NCBI RefSeq assembly: GCF_900187425.1
Contig: NZ_FYDJ01000003.1
Location: 336,987-400,986, forward strand
Direction: 5' to 3'
Length of the DNA stretch: 64,000 bases
Source of the DNA: Pseudomonas sp. Irchel s3h14
GTDB taxonomy: Bacteria; Pseudomonadota; Gammaproteobacteria; Pseudomonadales; Pseudomonadaceae
This document shows positions 56,362-64,000 of the stretch, one piece after another. The notes below the pieces were generated by a model. That model did not search any database. It was not told the origin of the DNA and saw only the letters and a list, made by a program, of their open reading frames with translations. Each line of letters opens with the position of its first letter. Position 1 is the stretch's first letter. The position numbers and the translations under genes were made by a program.

Positions 56362-57273
56362 CTAGCGCAGCCGATCCAGCGCTTCACCGCTGCGCTTGAA
56401 CCAGCCAATCAGATAATCCGCCAGCACTTGCGTACGTTTCGGCAAACCGCCCTGATACGGGTGAACCAGGTACATCGGCATGCGGCGGGTCTGATAGTCA
56501 CGCAGGAGCCATCGCAATCGCCCGTCAGCCAATTCCGCTTGCAGCAAGTAGGACGGCAACCGCGCAATGCCGGCGCCGGCCAGTGCCGCTTTCTTCAGCA
56601 GGCTGTAATGGTTGCTGGCGAACGGTCCCGACACGCGAACCCGCAACAACTCGTGTTGCTGGTGATAGAGCCACTCTTCGCGACCGCTGTAATGACTGTT
56701 GAGCAGACAGCGGTGTTCGGCGAGTGCTTGAGGCGTCAAGGGTTCGCCGTACTGCTCAAGGTAAGCCGGGCTGGCGCAGGTCATTTCGTGCCAGGCTAAA
56801 AGCGGTCGGGCCACCAGACGCTCGTCATTGCCCACCTCGGAGCGAACCGCGAGATCAAACCCGTCGCGGGACAAATCACGGTAGCTGTTGCTCAGGTCCA
56901 GCTCGATCTGCACCTCGGGATATTTGCCGGAAAACTCCAGCAACAAGCCATCGAAGAAGGTTTCCCCCAGCGATACCGGAACCGTCATACGCACCGGGCC
57001 GGCCATGTCGTCCTTCAGCCGCGCCAATGCCTGACGCGCCCTCTCGACCTGGACTACGAGCGCCTGGGCTTGCGGCAACAGCGCCGCACCTGCGGCCGTC
57101 AGGCTCAAACGGCGAGTGGTGCGTTGCAGCAGCACCACTGAAAACCGTGTTTCCAGCAGGCTGATGCGCTTGGACAATTGGCCCTTGCTACAGCCCAATT
57201 GTTGCGCCGCCAAGGTGAAACTCCCCGCCTCGATCAACACCGCAAACGCTGCCAGATCATCCATTTCGCTCAT
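56362..57273 (-). CDS. LysR-family transcriptional regulator
   Basis: A 303-residue LysR regulator. The winged HTH is SFTLAAQQLGCSKGQLSKRI (about 19-40), followed by the linker helix and a type II periplasmic-binding effector domain (PVRMTVPVSLGETFFDGLLL, DGFDLAVRSEVGNDERLVAR). It belongs to the CrgA/AaeR-like group. The ATG at 57273 (MSEMDDLAAFAVL) is the likely start. It is divergent from the SDR gene, 105 bp apart, and most likely controls it. Confidence 0.88.
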   Translation of the reverse strand: MSEMDDLAAFAVLIEAGSFTLAAQQLGCSKGQLSKRISLLETRFSVVLLQRTTRRLSLTAAGAALLPQAQALVVQVERARQALARLKDDMAGPVRMTVPVSLGETFFDGLLLEFSGKYPEVQIELDLSNSYRDLSRDGFDLAVRSEVGNDERLVARPLLAWHEMTCASPAYLEQYGEPLTPQALAEHRCLLNSHYSGREEWLYHQQHELLRVRVSGPFASNHYSLLKKAALAGAGIARLPSYLLQAELADGRLRWLLRDYQTRRMPMYLVHPYQGGLPKRTQVLADYLIGWFKRSGEALDRLR

Positions 57274-57378
57274 GGATTGTTTCCATTTGAAAACCAAAGG
57301 TTGCCTATTAGCACGCTTCTCGATGGAAAAAACCACTCTAGACTTCAACCTCGTTTAACCACTTCGAGGAACAGCACG

Positions 57379-57978
57379 ATGAAAATTCTTTTGATAGGCG
57401 CAGGCGGCACCATCGGTTCGGCGGTCGACAAGGAGCTGTCCGAGCGTCACGAGATCATCCGCATCGGCCGCAACAGCGGGGACTTCCATGTGGATATCAG
57501 CGACAGTGCGTCGATTCGCAAGCTGTTCGAGAAAACCGGCAAGTTCGATGCACTGGTCTGCGCCGCCGGCAACGTGACCTTCGCCCCCCTCGGTGAAATG
57601 ACCGAAGAAAGCTTCGCGCTGGGTCTGAAAGACAAGTTGATGGGTCAGGTCAATCTGCTGCTGATCGGCCGCGAGTTCGCCAATGATGGCGCCTCGTTCA
57701 CCTTCACCACCGGCGTGCTCAGCCACGACCCGATTCGCAGTGGCGCCTCGGCAGCGCTGGTCAACGGCGCCCTTGACAGCTTCGTCCGCGCCGCCGCCAT
57801 CGAACTGCCTCGCGGCCTGCGCGTCAATTCGGTGAGCCCGAACGTACTGGTCGAAGCCATGGACAAATACGCGCCGTACTTCCGCGGCTACAAACCGGTT
57901 CCGGCAGCGGATGTGGCATTGGCCTACGCCAAAAGCGTGGAAGGCCTGCAAACAGGTCAGACCTTTCACGTGGGCTAA
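57379..57978 (+). CDS. Atypical short-chain dehydrogenase
   Basis: A 199-residue Rossmann protein. The nucleotide motif is LLIGAGGTIGSAVDKEL, the NAG-like motif is VCAAGNVTFAPLGEM and the active region reads TTGVLSHDPIRSGASAALVN. The usual catalytic YxxxK is missing: the expected position reads GASAALVNGAL. Such short, Tyr/Lys-lacking SDRs exist as a subfamily of unknown function. Activity as a standard dehydrogenase is therefore doubtful, while NAD(P) binding is likely. Divergent from the LysR regulator. Confidence 0.82.
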   Translation: MKILLIGAGGTIGSAVDKELSERHEIIRIGRNSGDFHVDISDSASIRKLFEKTGKFDALVCAAGNVTFAPLGEMTEESFALGLKDKLMGQVNLLLIGREFANDGASFTFTTGVLSHDPIRSGASAALVNGALDSFVRAAAIELPRGLRVNSVSPNVLVEAMDKYAPYFRGYKPVPAADVALAYAKSVEGLQTGQTFHVG

Positions 57979-57990
57979 ACCGCCGCAACC

Positions 57991-58058
57991 TGTAGGAGCA
58001 CGGCTTGCCGGCGATGGCGTCCTTGAGATCGCCATCGCGAGCAAGCTTTGCTCCTACA
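57991..58058. repeat. REP element, family B copy 5 (variant)
   Basis: TGTAGGAGCACGGCTTGCCG ... GAGCAAGCTTTGCTCCTACA; a diverged pair located 13 bp after the SDR stop. Confidence 0.82.
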
Positions 58059-58149
58059 AAGTGATCGACAACAGGACGCTAAAAGTCGGTGGGGTTGTGA
58101 TGAACGGTCAGGCTGAGTAACGTGGCGGCACTTGTCTGGAGACTCAAAG

Positions 58150-58815
58150 ATGCGTGTTGCCCGTTCCTTAGTCCTTGTTGCCCTGCTTCCGTTGTTCGCC
58201 GCTTGCCAGTTGCTCGATGGCCCGCGTGAAAGTGCCTCCCACGTGGGCCAGACCCGCATGCAGGGCCAGTTGACGGCGGCCGACGGCAAGCTGTTGTTCC
58301 AGCCGTGCAATGAGCAGCGCAGTTATGTGGTCAACGACACCGGCGGCACCAGCGTCCTGCAAGAGGCCGCGACCTTGGCCGATGCCCAGGGCAAGCTGTT
58401 TGCCGACGTACGTGGCCGGATCGTTGCCAATGGTACCGACAGCCGCCTCGATCTTGCGCAGCTGTACCGCGTCGAGCGCTCGGGCACCGCGTGCAACGAT
58501 CCGAATTTCAAAGTGCTGATTCTGCGCGCCGCCGGCCATGGGCCTGAGTGGAACGTGAAAGTCAGTGGCAAAGGCATGGTCATCGAGCGCGCCGGTCAGC
58601 CGCCATTGGCCTTGCCCTACGTTGAAGAGCAATTGGGCGATGGCCGCTTCAACCTCAGCACCGAAGCCAATAACCAGCACATTGAACTGTGGGTCGCGCC
58701 GCAACGTTGCGTCGACAGCACCACCGGCAGTGTCCAGCACATGAGCGCCGAACTGCGCGTCGACGGCCAGGTTCAGCGTGGTTGCGGGTATTTCGGCGGA
58801 TCGCGTAACGACTGA
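58150..58815 (+). CDS. Lipoprotein of the COG3650 type
   Basis: A 221-residue putative lipoprotein with lipobox LFAAC, start at the ATG 58150 (MRVARSLVLVALLPLFAACQ). Two similar halves appear: one with LLFQPCNEQRSYVVND and one near the C-terminus with ELWVAPQRCVDSTTG, the latter matching the YajT/META-like COG3650 lipoprotein motif that ends GQVQRGCGYFGG. Cysteines may pair. The function is unknown; it is probably attached to the outer membrane. Confidence 0.75.
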   Translation: MRVARSLVLVALLPLFAACQLLDGPRESASHVGQTRMQGQLTAADGKLLFQPCNEQRSYVVNDTGGTSVLQEAATLADAQGKLFADVRGRIVANGTDSRLDLAQLYRVERSGTACNDPNFKVLILRAAGHGPEWNVKVSGKGMVIERAGQPPLALPYVEEQLGDGRFNLSTEANNQHIELWVAPQRCVDSTTGSVQHMSAELRVDGQVQRGCGYFGGSRND

Positions 58816-58910
58816 TCGTTTTAGCCTCACGGGAATCATTCGTTGAGGCTTATAATCGCGGGCTTCAAACGCCTTGGCGCAGTTGTGCGCCCCGCGAACC
58901 GGATCCTGTC

Positions 58911-60524
58911 ATGTTACGAATCACCGAACTCAAGCTGCCGATCGACCATCCCGAAGAAGACCTGCGCCCTGCCATCGTGCAGCGCCTGGGCATCAGCAGT
59001 GATGACCTGCTCGACTTCACCTTGTTCAAGCGCAGCTACGATGCGCGCAAAAAGTCCTCCGAACTGTGCTTCATCTACACCATCGACCTCAACGTTCGCG
59101 ATGAGGCGGCGGTGCTGCACAAATTCGCCGATGACCGTAACGTCAACGTGGCGCCGGATGTCAGCTACAAAGCGGTCGGCCAGGCGCCGGCTGATCTTGA
59201 GCAACGTCCTGTCGTCGTGGGTTTCGGCCCGTGCGGGATTTTCGCCGGGCTGCTGCTCGCGCAAATGGGCTTCAAGCCGATCATCCTCGAGCGCGGCACC
59301 GAAGTGCGTCAGCGCACCAAGGACACTTGGGGCCTGTGGCGTAAAAGCGTGCTTAACCCGGAATCCAACGTGCAGTTCGGTGAAGGTGGCGCGGGGACAT
59401 TCTCCGACGGCAAGCTCTACAGCCAGATCAAGGACCCGAAATTCATCGGTCGCAAAGTCCTGCACGAGTTCGTAAAAGCAGGCGCGCCGGAAGAAATTCT
59501 CTACGTCAGCAAACCGCACATCGGTACGTTCCGTCTGACCGGTGTTGTGGAAAACATGCGTGAGCAGATTCGCGCGTTGGGTGGCGAAGTGCGCTTTCAG
59601 CAGCGCGTTACCGACGTGTTGATTGAGGACGGCCAACTGGTCGGCGTCGAGCTCAATGGCGGCGAGCAGATCCATTCGAAACACGTGATTCTGGCCCTCG
59701 GTCATAGCGCCCGGGACACCTTCCGCATGCTCCACGGCCGTGGCGTGTTCATGGAAGCCAAACCGTTTTCGGTGGGTTTCCGCATCGAACACCCGCAATC
59801 GCTGATCGACCGCGCGCGTCTGGGCAAGTACGCCGGCCACCCGAAACTCGGGGCCGCCGACTACAAACTGGTGCACCACGCCAGCAACGGACGTTCGGTC
59901 TACAGCTTCTGCATGTGCCCGGGCGGCACCGTGGTAGCGGCGACGTCCGAGCCGGGCCGCGTGGTCACCAACGGCATGAGCCAGTACTCGCGTAACGAAC
60001 GCAACGCCAACTCCGGGATCGTTGTCGGGATCACCCCGGAAGTCGATTATCCGGGCGGCCCGCTAGCGGGTATCGAGTTGCAGGAACGCCTGGAATCCCA
60101 CGCCTTTGTGCTGGGCGGCAGCAACTACGAAGCACCGGCGCAACTGGTCGGCGACTTCATTGCCGGCAAGCCGTCCACCGAGTTGGGCAGCGTAGAACCC
60201 TCCTACAAACCGGGGGTTGCCTTGGGTGACTTGGCGCTGGCCTTGCCGGCGTTCGCCATCGAAGCCATTCGCGAAGCGTTGCCCGCGTTCGAGAAGCAGA
60301 TTCGCGGTTACTCGCTGCACGATGCGGTGTTGACCGGGATCGAGACCCGTACGTCGTCGCCGCTGCGGATCACCCGTGACGAGTCGATGCAGAGCCTGAA
60401 CGTGAAAGGCTTGTTCCCGGCAGGTGAAGGCGCGGGTTACGCGGGCGGGATTCTGTCGGCGGGTGTCGACGGGATTCGGATTGCAGAAGCTGTGGCCCGC
60501 GACATCCTCGGCCTCGAAGCCTGA
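58911..60524 (+). CDS. FAD-dependent dehydrogenase (COG2509 type)
   Basis: A 537-residue flavoprotein. An N-terminal domain of about 95 residues (LRITELKLPIDHPEEDLRPA) is followed by the FAD motif VVVGFGPCGIFAGLLLAQMG (GxGPxG at 104-109), then NVQFGEGGAGTFSDGKLYSQ, VILALGHSARDTF and the C-terminal LFPAGEGAGYAGGILSAGVDG. These are typical of the bacterial COG2509 family, which has no well-defined substrate. Single gene on the plus strand. Confidence 0.85.
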   Translation: MLRITELKLPIDHPEEDLRPAIVQRLGISSDDLLDFTLFKRSYDARKKSSELCFIYTIDLNVRDEAAVLHKFADDRNVNVAPDVSYKAVGQAPADLEQRPVVVGFGPCGIFAGLLLAQMGFKPIILERGTEVRQRTKDTWGLWRKSVLNPESNVQFGEGGAGTFSDGKLYSQIKDPKFIGRKVLHEFVKAGAPEEILYVSKPHIGTFRLTGVVENMREQIRALGGEVRFQQRVTDVLIEDGQLVGVELNGGEQIHSKHVILALGHSARDTFRMLHGRGVFMEAKPFSVGFRIEHPQSLIDRARLGKYAGHPKLGAADYKLVHHASNGRSVYSFCMCPGGTVVAATSEPGRVVTNGMSQYSRNERNANSGIVVGITPEVDYPGGPLAGIELQERLESHAFVLGGSNYEAPAQLVGDFIAGKPSTELGSVEPSYKPGVALGDLALALPAFAIEAIREALPAFEKQIRGYSLHDAVLTGIETRTSSPLRITRDESMQSLNVKGLFPAGEGAGYAGGILSAGVDGIRIAEAVARDILGLEA

Positions 60525-60528
60525 GATA

Positions 60529-60635
60529 GATCGTTCCCACGCTCTGCGTGGGAATGCAGCCAGGGACGCTCCGCGTCCCGAAAGCGGACGCAGAGCGTCC
60601 GGTGAGGCATTCCCACGCAGAGCGTGGGAACGATC
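60529..60635. repeat. Palindromic intergenic repeat, family A copy 8
   Basis: GATCGTTCCCACGC ... GCGTGGGAACGATC with inner GGGACGCTCCGCGTCCC arms; between the convergent flavoprotein and PLP enzyme genes. Confidence 0.92.
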
Positions 60636-60641
60636 GTCGGG

Positions 60642-61736
60642 TTAAATATTGGCGCGCAGAACGCTGGCCGGCAGCGGCTCGCCGCGCTCGACACAACCCG
60701 CCACGGCATCCATCAAACCACTCAACTCATACCCCTGGGCCTTGAGCCAAACCTGATCGTAATAGGTGGTCGCATAGCGCTCGCCGCCATCACACAAAAT
60801 CGCCACGATCGACCCCGACTCCCCCGCCGCCGCCATCTGCTGGGCCGCCATCAAGGCGCCGATCAGGTTGGTCCCGCTCGACCCGCCCACCCGACGTCCC
60901 AAACGCTGCGCCAGGTAATGCATGGCCGCCAGCGACAACGCGTCCGGAACCTTGACCATCGCATCGATCACTTTGGGCAGAAACGACGCTTCCACCCGAG
61001 GCCGGCCAATGCCTTCAATCCGCGAACCGCAATCCAGGCGCAGACTGGCGTCGCCGGTCTGGTAGTAATCGAAGAACACCGAGCGCTCGGCATCGGCGCA
61101 GAGCACGCGGGTGCAATGCTGGCGATAACGCACGTAACGGCCCAGCGTCGCGGTGGTGCCGCCGGTGCCGGGGCTGGAAATCAGCCAGCTCGGCTCGGGG
61201 TGCAGTTCGAAGCGCATTTGCTGGAAGATCGACTCGGCGATGTTGTTGTTCGCCCGCCAGTCGGTAGCGCGCTCGGCATAGGTGAACTGATCGATGAAAT
61301 GCCCATCGTGTTCGCGGGCCAGGCGCTCGGATTCGGCGTAGATCTGCGTCGGATCATCGACCAAATGACTCTTGCCGCCGTAGAAAGCGATCTGCGCGAT
61401 CTTCTCTTTGGAGGTGGTCGCCGGCATCACCGCAATGAACGGCAAGCCCAGCAAACTGGCGAAGTATGCCTCGGAAATCGCCGTCGAACCGCTGGACGCT
61501 TCAATCACCGGCGCACCGGGTTTGAGCCAGCCATTACACAGCGCATACAGAAACAGCGAGCGCGCCAAGCGGTGCTTCAGGCTGCCCGTGGGATGGCTGG
61601 ACTCATCCTTGAAATACAACTCGATGCCCGGAAAACCCGGCAGCGGCAAGGGAATCAGGTGGGTGTCGGCGCTGCGCTGGAAGTCGGCCTCGATGATCCG
61701 GATGGCTTCGCGGGCCCACTGTCGGTTGTCGCTCAT
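60642..61736 (-). CDS. PLP-dependent cysteine synthase-like enzyme
   Basis: A 364-residue fold type II PLP enzyme. The Schiff-base Lys is probably Lys54 in [13 protein letters not shown], the substrate loop is [12 protein letters not shown], the phosphate-binding loop is [14 protein letters not shown] and the C-terminal part has [16 protein letters not shown] and [14 protein letters not shown]. The last resembles cysteine synthase and cystathionine beta-synthase. The true reaction (cysteine synthesis, L-cysteine desulfhydration or another) cannot be decided. Start at 61736 ([10 protein letters not shown]). Confidence 0.82.
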   Translation of the reverse strand: MSDNRQWAREAIRIIEADFQRSADTHLIPLPLPGFPGIELYFKDESSHPTGSLKHRLARSLFLYALCNGWLKPGAPVIEASSGSTAISEAYFASLLGLPFIAVMPATTSKEKIAQIAFYGGKSHLVDDPTQIYAESERLAREHDGHFIDQFTYAERATDWRANNNIAESIFQQMRFELHPEPSWLISSPGTGGTTATLGRYVRYRQHCTRVLCADAERSVFFDYYQTGDASLRLDCGSRIEGIGRPRVEASFLPKVIDAMVKVPDALSLAAMHYLAQRLGRRVGGSSGTNLIGALMAAQQMAAAGESGSIVAILCDGGERYATTYYDQVWLKAQGYELSGLMDAVAGCVERGEPLPASVLRANI

Positions 61737-61975
61737 GGTGGTTTTCTCGTTGAGTCGGCCTTGTTGCAAGGCTCAGCTAACAAGCTTAGGAAAAAACCTA
61801 CATCACGCACAGGTACAGCTGAGGTTCAATACGCCCGACAACTGCTAGGCTCAGGTCCCTGCTGGTCGTTCACGTTGTAACGGCATATAACAAAAAAGAA
61901 TATAACTTTTGTTTTAACAACTAACGGTACGGGTTAGGGTGTGCCACCTTTTGAATTCATCGATGGAGAGCGACC

Positions 61976-63163
61976 TTGCCTCTGCGTAGCACTTTCACGC
62001 GTTTCTTCCAGTTGGAAGCTGCCAGCGGTCTGTTATTGATCGCCGCTGCGGCCCTGGCTTTGATCATCAACAACTCCCCGCTGTCGTGGCTTTACAGCAG
62101 CTTTCTGGACACTCCGGTCGTGGCCCAGGTCGGCGCGTTGCAAATCGCCAAACCGGCGCTGCTGTGGATCAACGACGGCCTGATGGCCCTGTTTTTCCTG
62201 CTGATCGGGTTGGAAGTGAAGCGCGAAGTCCTTGACGGTCAACTGTCGAAACCGTCGCAAATCGTCCTGCCCGGCGCGGCGGCGATTGGCGGCATGGTGG
62301 TTCCGGCGTTGGTCTACTGGTTTCTGAACCGCGAAGACCCGGCAGCCCTGAGTGGCTGGGCCATCCCGATGGCCACCGACATCGCCTTCGCCCTCGGCGT
62401 ACTGGCCCTGCTGGGTAAGCGGGTACCGGTGTCGCTGAAGCTTTTCCTGATGACTTTGGCGATTATTGACGACCTAGGCGCAATCATCGTCATTGCGATC
62501 TTCTACTCGGGTACGCTCTCGACCCTTTCGCTGTCTCTGGCCGCGACGTGCATCGTGGCCCTGATCGCGATGAACCGGCTCGGGGTGGTCAAGCTCGGGC
62601 CGTACATGATCATCGGTTTGATCCTTTGGGTTTGTGTGCTCAAGAGCGGCGTCCACGCGACACTGGCCGGTGTGACCTTGGCCTTCTGCATTCCACTGCG
62701 CACGAAAAACGCCGAACCTTCGCCGCTGCTGACCCTCGAACACGCCCTGCATCCATGGGTGGCCTACGGCATCTTGCCGCTGTTCGCGTTCGCCAACGCT
62801 GGCCTGTCCCTGAGCGGCGTGACCGTCGAAAGTTTCACCCACCACGTGCCGATGGGCATCGCGGTCGGCCTTCTGCTGGGCAAAACCCTCGGCGTCTTCG
62901 GCCTGACCTGGCTGGCCGTGAAAATCGGCATCGCCGCCCTGCCCCAAGGCGCCAACTGGGGCCAGGTATTGGGCGTGGCAATCCTCTGCGGCATCGGCTT
63001 CACCATGAGTCTGTTTGTCGGCTCCCTGGCGTTTGTACCGGGTGTCAGTGAATACGCCGGGATGGACCGGATGGGGATTTTGACCGGGTCGATACTGGCG
63101 GCGCTGATTGGTTATGCGGTGACGGCGGCAGCGAGTCGCAAGAGCGCCGTTCTGCAATCCTGA
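61976..63163 (+). CDS. nhaA: Na+/H+ antiporter NhaA
   Basis: A 395-residue NhaA antiporter with 12 predicted helices. The key acidic residues are present: Asp135 in [15 protein letters not shown] and the pair Asp165/Asp166 in [16 protein letters not shown], equal to Asp133 and Asp163/Asp164 of E. coli. [16 protein letters not shown] is the conserved N-terminal loop. The start is a TTG after GGAGAG. It exports Na+ in exchange for H+ and supports salt and alkaline tolerance. The 239-bp region before it is AT-rich with promoter-like runs. Confidence 0.94.
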   Translation: MPLRSTFTRFFQLEAASGLLLIAAAALALIINNSPLSWLYSSFLDTPVVAQVGALQIAKPALLWINDGLMALFFLLIGLEVKREVLDGQLSKPSQIVLPGAAAIGGMVVPALVYWFLNREDPAALSGWAIPMATDIAFALGVLALLGKRVPVSLKLFLMTLAIIDDLGAIIVIAIFYSGTLSTLSLSLAATCIVALIAMNRLGVVKLGPYMIIGLILWVCVLKSGVHATLAGVTLAFCIPLRTKNAEPSPLLTLEHALHPWVAYGILPLFAFANAGLSLSGVTVESFTHHVPMGIAVGLLLGKTLGVFGLTWLAVKIGIAALPQGANWGQVLGVAILCGIGFTMSLFVGSLAFVPGVSEYAGMDRMGILTGSILAALIGYAVTAAASRKSAVLQS

Positions 63164-63236
63164 TAAACAGAGACAACTCTTAGAGTCATTGAAGACTCGT
63201 CCTACAGCCACGATCAGCCTCGTTCGTTAACGTCGC

Positions 63237-63259
63237 ACAGCCCCTTTTTTGGGGGCTGT
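63237..63259. repeat. Hairpin between nhaA and the pyocin-like gene
   Basis: ACAGCCCC-TTTTTTG-GGGGCTGT. It could be a terminator for nhaA, though no T-run follows the stem; the T's are in the loop. It ends 25 bp before the next start codon. Confidence 0.5.
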
Positions 63260-63284
63260 CGATGTTCGAACACAAGGAAGATCA

Positions 63285-64000
63285 GTGGCTGGCAATAAGG
63301 ACATTCCCCGGGTTCAGAACCCTCCGTCAGGCGACGGTCATCACGTCACTCACCGCTTTATGACGGCTACCGAACTGGCCGCGCGGGATGCCAGACAAAA
63401 CGCTTACGACGCCATGCTCGCGAGGCAAGACGCCTTCGAACGGAGTCGTGAGGTCGTCGCGAAAAAGCACGAGGCCGTTCGCGCAGGATGCGTATTCGCC
63501 AAGTCCTGCAAGCTTCCCGACGCCATCATCGATTACTCGAATCCTTCGGGGATGGTGCCTACCGACAGCCTCAAGGACTACGGAGAAGTCGCCTGGCTCG
63601 GTGCTCGTGAGGTAGACGATGCCGGGCTGCTGAATCTTGAAACGATCAGTGGCAGTACTGTCTCGCTCGGCATCGGCCGAATGGCTCTTCGCACACCGAC
63701 TCTCGCCGTTCCCACCGCAGCACTCAGTGCTGCTGGAACCGCCATATTGGCCGGCCTGGTCGCGTTTTTCTGGACGCCGAGCCTGGGCGACAGCGCGCTC
63801 TATACCGAAGATCAGTTGCGCGCGCTGAAACAGGCTCGAACTCGTGTTCGGCTAAGAGTCGAGCAACAGGCTGACGGCAGCCTCAAGGGATACGGTTTCT
63901 ACACCGGCAAGAACCGCGATTGGGAAATGGTCGATGTCGTGCAGTTCACATTGCGCGGCAGCCAGCAGGTGGCGGTCCTGGGGGATGGTGTTGAACTGAT
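63285..64000 (+). CDS. S-type pyocin domain protein, 5' part
   Basis: A bacteriocin-like gene cut by the window end; 238 residues are visible. The GTG start at 63285 follows AAGGA. The N-terminal part (1-65) is charged and helical (MTATELAARDARQNAYDAML), then CVFAKSCKLPDAIIDYSNPS and GEVAWLGAREVDDAG (69-114), a hydrophobic Ala/Gly-rich segment (about 139-164), and from about 167 the start of a pyocin S domain (LGDSALYTEDQLRALKQART, RGSQQVAVLGDGVEL). There is no room for the large TonB-receptor-binding domain of classical S pyocins. The toxic domain and any immunity gene are beyond the edge. Confidence 0.75.
   Translation, partial: MAGNKDIPRVQNPPSGDGHHVTHRFMTATELAARDARQNAYDAMLARQDAFERSREVVAKKHEAVRAGCVFAKSCKLPDAIIDYSNPSGMVPTDSLKDYGEVAWLGAREVDDAGLLNLETISGSTVSLGIGRMALRTPTLAVPTAALSAAGTAILAGLVAFFWTPSLGDSALYTEDQLRALKQARTRVRLRVEQQADGSLKGYGFYTGKNRDWEMVDVVQFTLRGSQQVAVLGDGVEL

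Noticed and set aside
4155-60635. CRISPR array
   Set aside because: The repeated units are palindromic, spread over 56 kb and not regularly spaced with unique spacers.
63186-63215. PrtN P-box before the pyocin-like gene
   Set aside because: ATTG is present at 63188 but the repeated ATTG-N-GT spacing is not seen.
1-64000. Prophage, integrative element or tRNA genes
   Set aside because: No integrase, transposase, phage structural gene or tRNA cloverleaf was recognised on either strand.

Overview
The window looks like chromosomal DNA of a Pseudomonas of the fluorescens group. The protein sequences recall Pseudomonas families (emhRABC/ttgRABC efflux, olsBA, pyeR-pyeM-xenB, pca cluster, braCDEFG, rapA-nbdA neighbourhood), the coding DNA is GC-rich, and the gaps between genes carry the '...GGGAGCGGGCTTGCTCGCGA...' REP elements typical of this genus. 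I saw no tRNA, rRNA, CRISPR, insertion sequence or integrase. The window reads as core/accessory chromosome, with a toxin gene beginning at its right end. All identifications are by reading; no database search was run.

Layout. 1-1611 (minus): lemA followed by two TPM-domain genes, the last cut by the window edge. 1849-8673: periplasmic beta-glucosidase bglX, then minus-strand clsB-yceI, a small membrane protein with a serine hydrolase, and a short acyl-CoA-dehydrogenase-like gene. 8828-13788: ornithine lipid synthesis olsBA, acpH, and the electrophile-response operon pyeR-pyeM-xenB. 13997-20677: RND multidrug pump emhABC with divergent repressor emhR and a recognisable operator. 21109-25015: an OprD-type porin, then a three-gene operon of an SQR-like flavoprotein, a DUF1641 protein and a methyltransferase.

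25151-36113 (minus) holds the complete protocatechuate branch of the beta-ketoadipate pathway in one block: regulator pcaR, transporter pcaK, pcaIJF-HG, transporter pcaT, and pcaBDC. Together they import aromatic acids, cleave protocatechuate (PcaHG), convert it through PcaB, PcaC and PcaD to beta-ketoadipate, activate it (PcaIJ) and split it to succinyl-CoA and acetyl-CoA (PcaF). GTTCGATAATCG-like palindromes precede pcaI, pcaK and pcaR, as expected for PcaR control.

36562-44571: small hypothetical genes, a Pit phosphate transporter, a 37-residue membrane protein that I found by reading the minus strand, rapA and an MFS transporter. 44848-47929: an NbdA-like MHYT-GGDEF-EAL protein whose 3' end overlaps a convergent beta-hydroxyacid dehydrogenase. 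48127-50322: a 731-residue protein with a tubulin/FtsZ GTPase signature, the most unusual gene here. 50539-56185: a DUF2288 gene and the branched-chain amino acid ABC transporter braCDEFG. 56362-63163: LysR regulator with divergent atypical SDR, a lipoprotein, an FAD-dependent dehydrogenase, a PLP enzyme and nhaA. 63285-64000: the start of an S-type pyocin-domain protein that appears to lack a receptor-binding domain.

Three families of palindromic repeats lie between genes: eight copies of a GATCGTTCCCACGC element, five REP (GCTTGCTCGCGA) elements and one long GTAGCAGCTGGCGAAGC inverted pair.
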